Origin: a bacterium
GTDB taxonomy: Bacteria > Bacteroidota > Ignavibacteria > Ignavibacteriales > Ignavibacteriaceae
Direction of reading: 5' to 3'
NCBI GenBank assembly: GCA_016716565.1
Contig: JADJWC010000001.1
Location: 682,001-746,000, forward strand
DNA: 64,000 nucleotides
A program made the position numbers and the translations under genes. The notes under the pieces are model-generated. The model had not been told where the DNA came from. It saw only the letters and a program-made list of their open reading frames with translations, and ran no database searches. Positions 62,510 through 64,000 of this stretch are shown piece after piece (positions within the stretch are counted from its first letter, which is position 1; each line of letters begins with the position of its first letter).

Positions 62510-64000
62510 ATGCTCAAATCTTTTGAAGTTAAAGACTACGCTTTAATTGAACATATCACAGTTGAGTTTGGAAACGAACTCAATATCATCACCGGAGAAA
62601 CCGGTGCAGGCAAATCAATATTGATTGATGCGATGAGTCTGCTTCTCGGTGAAAGAGCCTCAACAGAAGTAATTCGCAAAGGAGCGCAAAAATCTTTTGT
62701 CGAAGGAATCTTCAATGTAAAGGGAAATAAAAAAGTAAAATCTCTCCTTAAAGAAAATGAAATTGAATTTAATGACGATTTAATTATCCGCCGCGAAATT
62801 TCACTCAAAGGATCAAACCGGTGTTTCATCAATGATACTCCAGTAAATCTGAATCTGGTAAAAGATATTGGAAATCTGTTAGTTGATCTTCACGGACAGC
62901 ACGAGCATCAATCTCTTCTTCGTACAGAAACTCACATAGATTATCTCGATGAATTCGGTGATTATGGAGATCTGCTTCAGCAGTATAGAAAGATTTATTC
63001 AGAACTTCTCCAGAAGGAAAGTGAACTGAAGGATCTCCAATCCAAAGAAAGCAGCATCAAGGAAAAGAAAGATTTTTATTCTTTCCAGATAAAAGAGATA
63101 GATAACATTTCACCGGAAGAAGACGAAGAAGAAAAGCTGATTTCCGAATTGAAAATTCTCGAGAACTCAGAAAAGCTCGCAGAATCAACCACAGAAATTT
63201 ATCAACTGCTTTACGAATCAGATAACTCAATTCAGACTGCATTGGCAAAAGTAAAAATGCTTCTTCAAAAACTGAATGAGATAGATAAATCTTTTTCCGA
63301 AGTTTTAAATGAATCAGAATCCGCATTAGCACAGATCGAAGACATTTCCGGCTTCATCAGAAATTACAATTCAAAGATTAATCTTGATCCGGAAGAAGTT
63401 GAAGAAAAGCGGCAGAGACTCGGTGCAATAAATCTTTTAAAGAAAAAATATGGCGGTTCGATAAAAAGCATTCTTGAAAATCGAAAAAAAATTGGTGAAG
63501 AATTTGAGCTTGCCGAAAATTTTTCCGGGAAAATTCACGAACTGTCAAAAAATATTTTTGAATTGAAAAAGAATGCCGGAAGTCTGGCCAGGAGTTTATC
63601 TAAAAAAAGAGAACAGGCAGCGAAGCTTGTCAAAAAAGGAATAGAAGAAACATTAAAAGAACTTGGTATTCAATACCCGCAATTCAAAACACAGATTGTA
63701 AACAAACAAAATGATGATGAGTCGGGAGTTTTTGCAGATGGAAAATATTTTAATTCGACCTCCAAGGGAATTGATGAAGTAGAATTTTTCATTTCGACAA
63801 ATCCCGGCGAAGATCTGAAGCCATTGTCCAAAGTTGCATCAGGTGGTGAAGTTTCTAGAATTATGCTTGCACTGAAATCGACACTCGCAAAAAATGATAA
63901 ATTGCCATTGCTGATATTCGACGAAATAGATGTCGGCGTGAGTGGAAGAGTTGCTCAGAAAGTTGGTAAGGCGTTAAAAAATCTTTCAACGTTTCATCAG
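62510..64000 (+). CDS. recN: DNA repair protein RecN (3' partial)
   Basis: The frame starts at the ATG at 62510 and is open to the end of the window (497 codons); full RecN has about 550-570 residues, so only the C-terminus is missing. This SMC-like ATPase acts in double-strand break repair. Seen are MLKSFEVKDYALIEHITVEF, Walker A GETGAGKSIL (residues about 32-41), LLVDLHGQHEHQSLL, a long coiled coil (about 150-390), the ABC signature LSKVASGGEVSRIMLALK and Walker B LLIFDEIDVGVSG. Confidence 0.95.
   Translation, partial: MLKSFEVKDYALIEHITVEFGNELNIITGETGAGKSILIDAMSLLLGERASTEVIRKGAQKSFVEGIFNVKGNKKVKSLLKENEIEFNDDLIIRREISLKGSNRCFINDTPVNLNLVKDIGNLLVDLHGQHEHQSLLRTETHIDYLDEFGDYGDLLQQYRKIYSELLQKESELKDLQSKESSIKEKKDFYSFQIKEIDNISPEEDEEEKLISELKILENSEKLAESTTEIYQLLYESDNSIQTALAKVKMLLQKLNEIDKSFSEVLNESESALAQIEDISGFIRNYNSKINLDPEEVEEKRQRLGAINLLKKKYGGSIKSILENRKKIGEEFELAENFSGKIHELSKNIFELKKNAGSLARSLSKKREQAAKLVKKGIEETLKELGIQYPQFKTQIVNKQNDDESGVFADGKYFNSTSKGIDEVEFFISTNPGEDLKPLSKVASGGEVSRIMLALKSTLAKNDKLPLLIFDEIDVGVSGRVAQKVGKALKNLSTFHQ

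Overview
The window looks like chromosome from a low-GC, Gram-negative member of the Ignavibacteria/Chlorobi-Bacteroidetes side of the tree. The evidence is two secreted proteins ending in Por-type (type IX) sorting domains with the YPNPFN signature, an OmpA protein with thrombospondin type 3 calcium repeats, a Wzi-like outer-membrane barrel, TspO, and heavy use of TTG starts. The species cannot be named from sequence alone. Coding density is high. I see no rRNA, tRNA, CRISPR array, insertion sequence or prophage.

Layout. 1-3922: iron operon with a DtxR-type regulator fused to two FeoA domains, FeoB split into a GTPase gene and a permease gene, and an overlapping outer-membrane protein. 3931-7310: exonuclease III, a thioredoxin-like DUF255 protein, TspO. 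7371-13000: secreted LamG protein, class II photolyase, orphan PAS histidine kinase. 13167-20563: isocitrate dehydrogenase, TrhO, DUF2911 protein, an HEAGH membrane protein, a MORN/TonB protein, PdxB, MgtE. 20659-27518: cell-surface sugar locus (RmlA, RmlC, DegT aminotransferase, Wzi-like barrel, Fcl, Gmd). 27560-35107: secreted beta-propeller protein, OmpA, PepT, U32 protein, zinc-finger protein, Na/Ca antiporter.

35245-45829 is a carbon-metabolism block. It holds a 1700-residue protein with a phosphohistidine domain followed by a C-terminal ATP-grasp domain, a malic enzyme/phosphotransacetylase fusion carrying one apparent frameshift, and, convergent to it, a sodium-pumping decarboxylase beta-alpha-gamma set. 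Together they link malate, oxaloacetate and pyruvate to Na+ export.

46032-64000: ProS; a protein made of six tandem Myb/SANT-like helix-turn-helix modules with the remains of a seventh downstream; an OPT transporter with an S8 protease; RsmI; a lipoprotein; an acetyltransferase; RlmD with a methyltransferase; an S9 peptidase; a DUF1232 protein; a NUDIX hydrolase; and RecN, cut by the window end.

The most unusual items are (a) two four-helix-bundle S23/IVP-type genes, each inserted between two unrelated genes and each flanked by simple-sequence inverted repeats, resembling rRNA intervening sequences but outside rRNA; (b) the six-module HTH array with its decayed seventh unit; and (c) the 1700-residue dikinase-like protein with the domain order of glucan water dikinases. 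A G/T-rich low-complexity tract at about 32186-32318 is probably a sequence or assembly fault and damages the ends of two genes.
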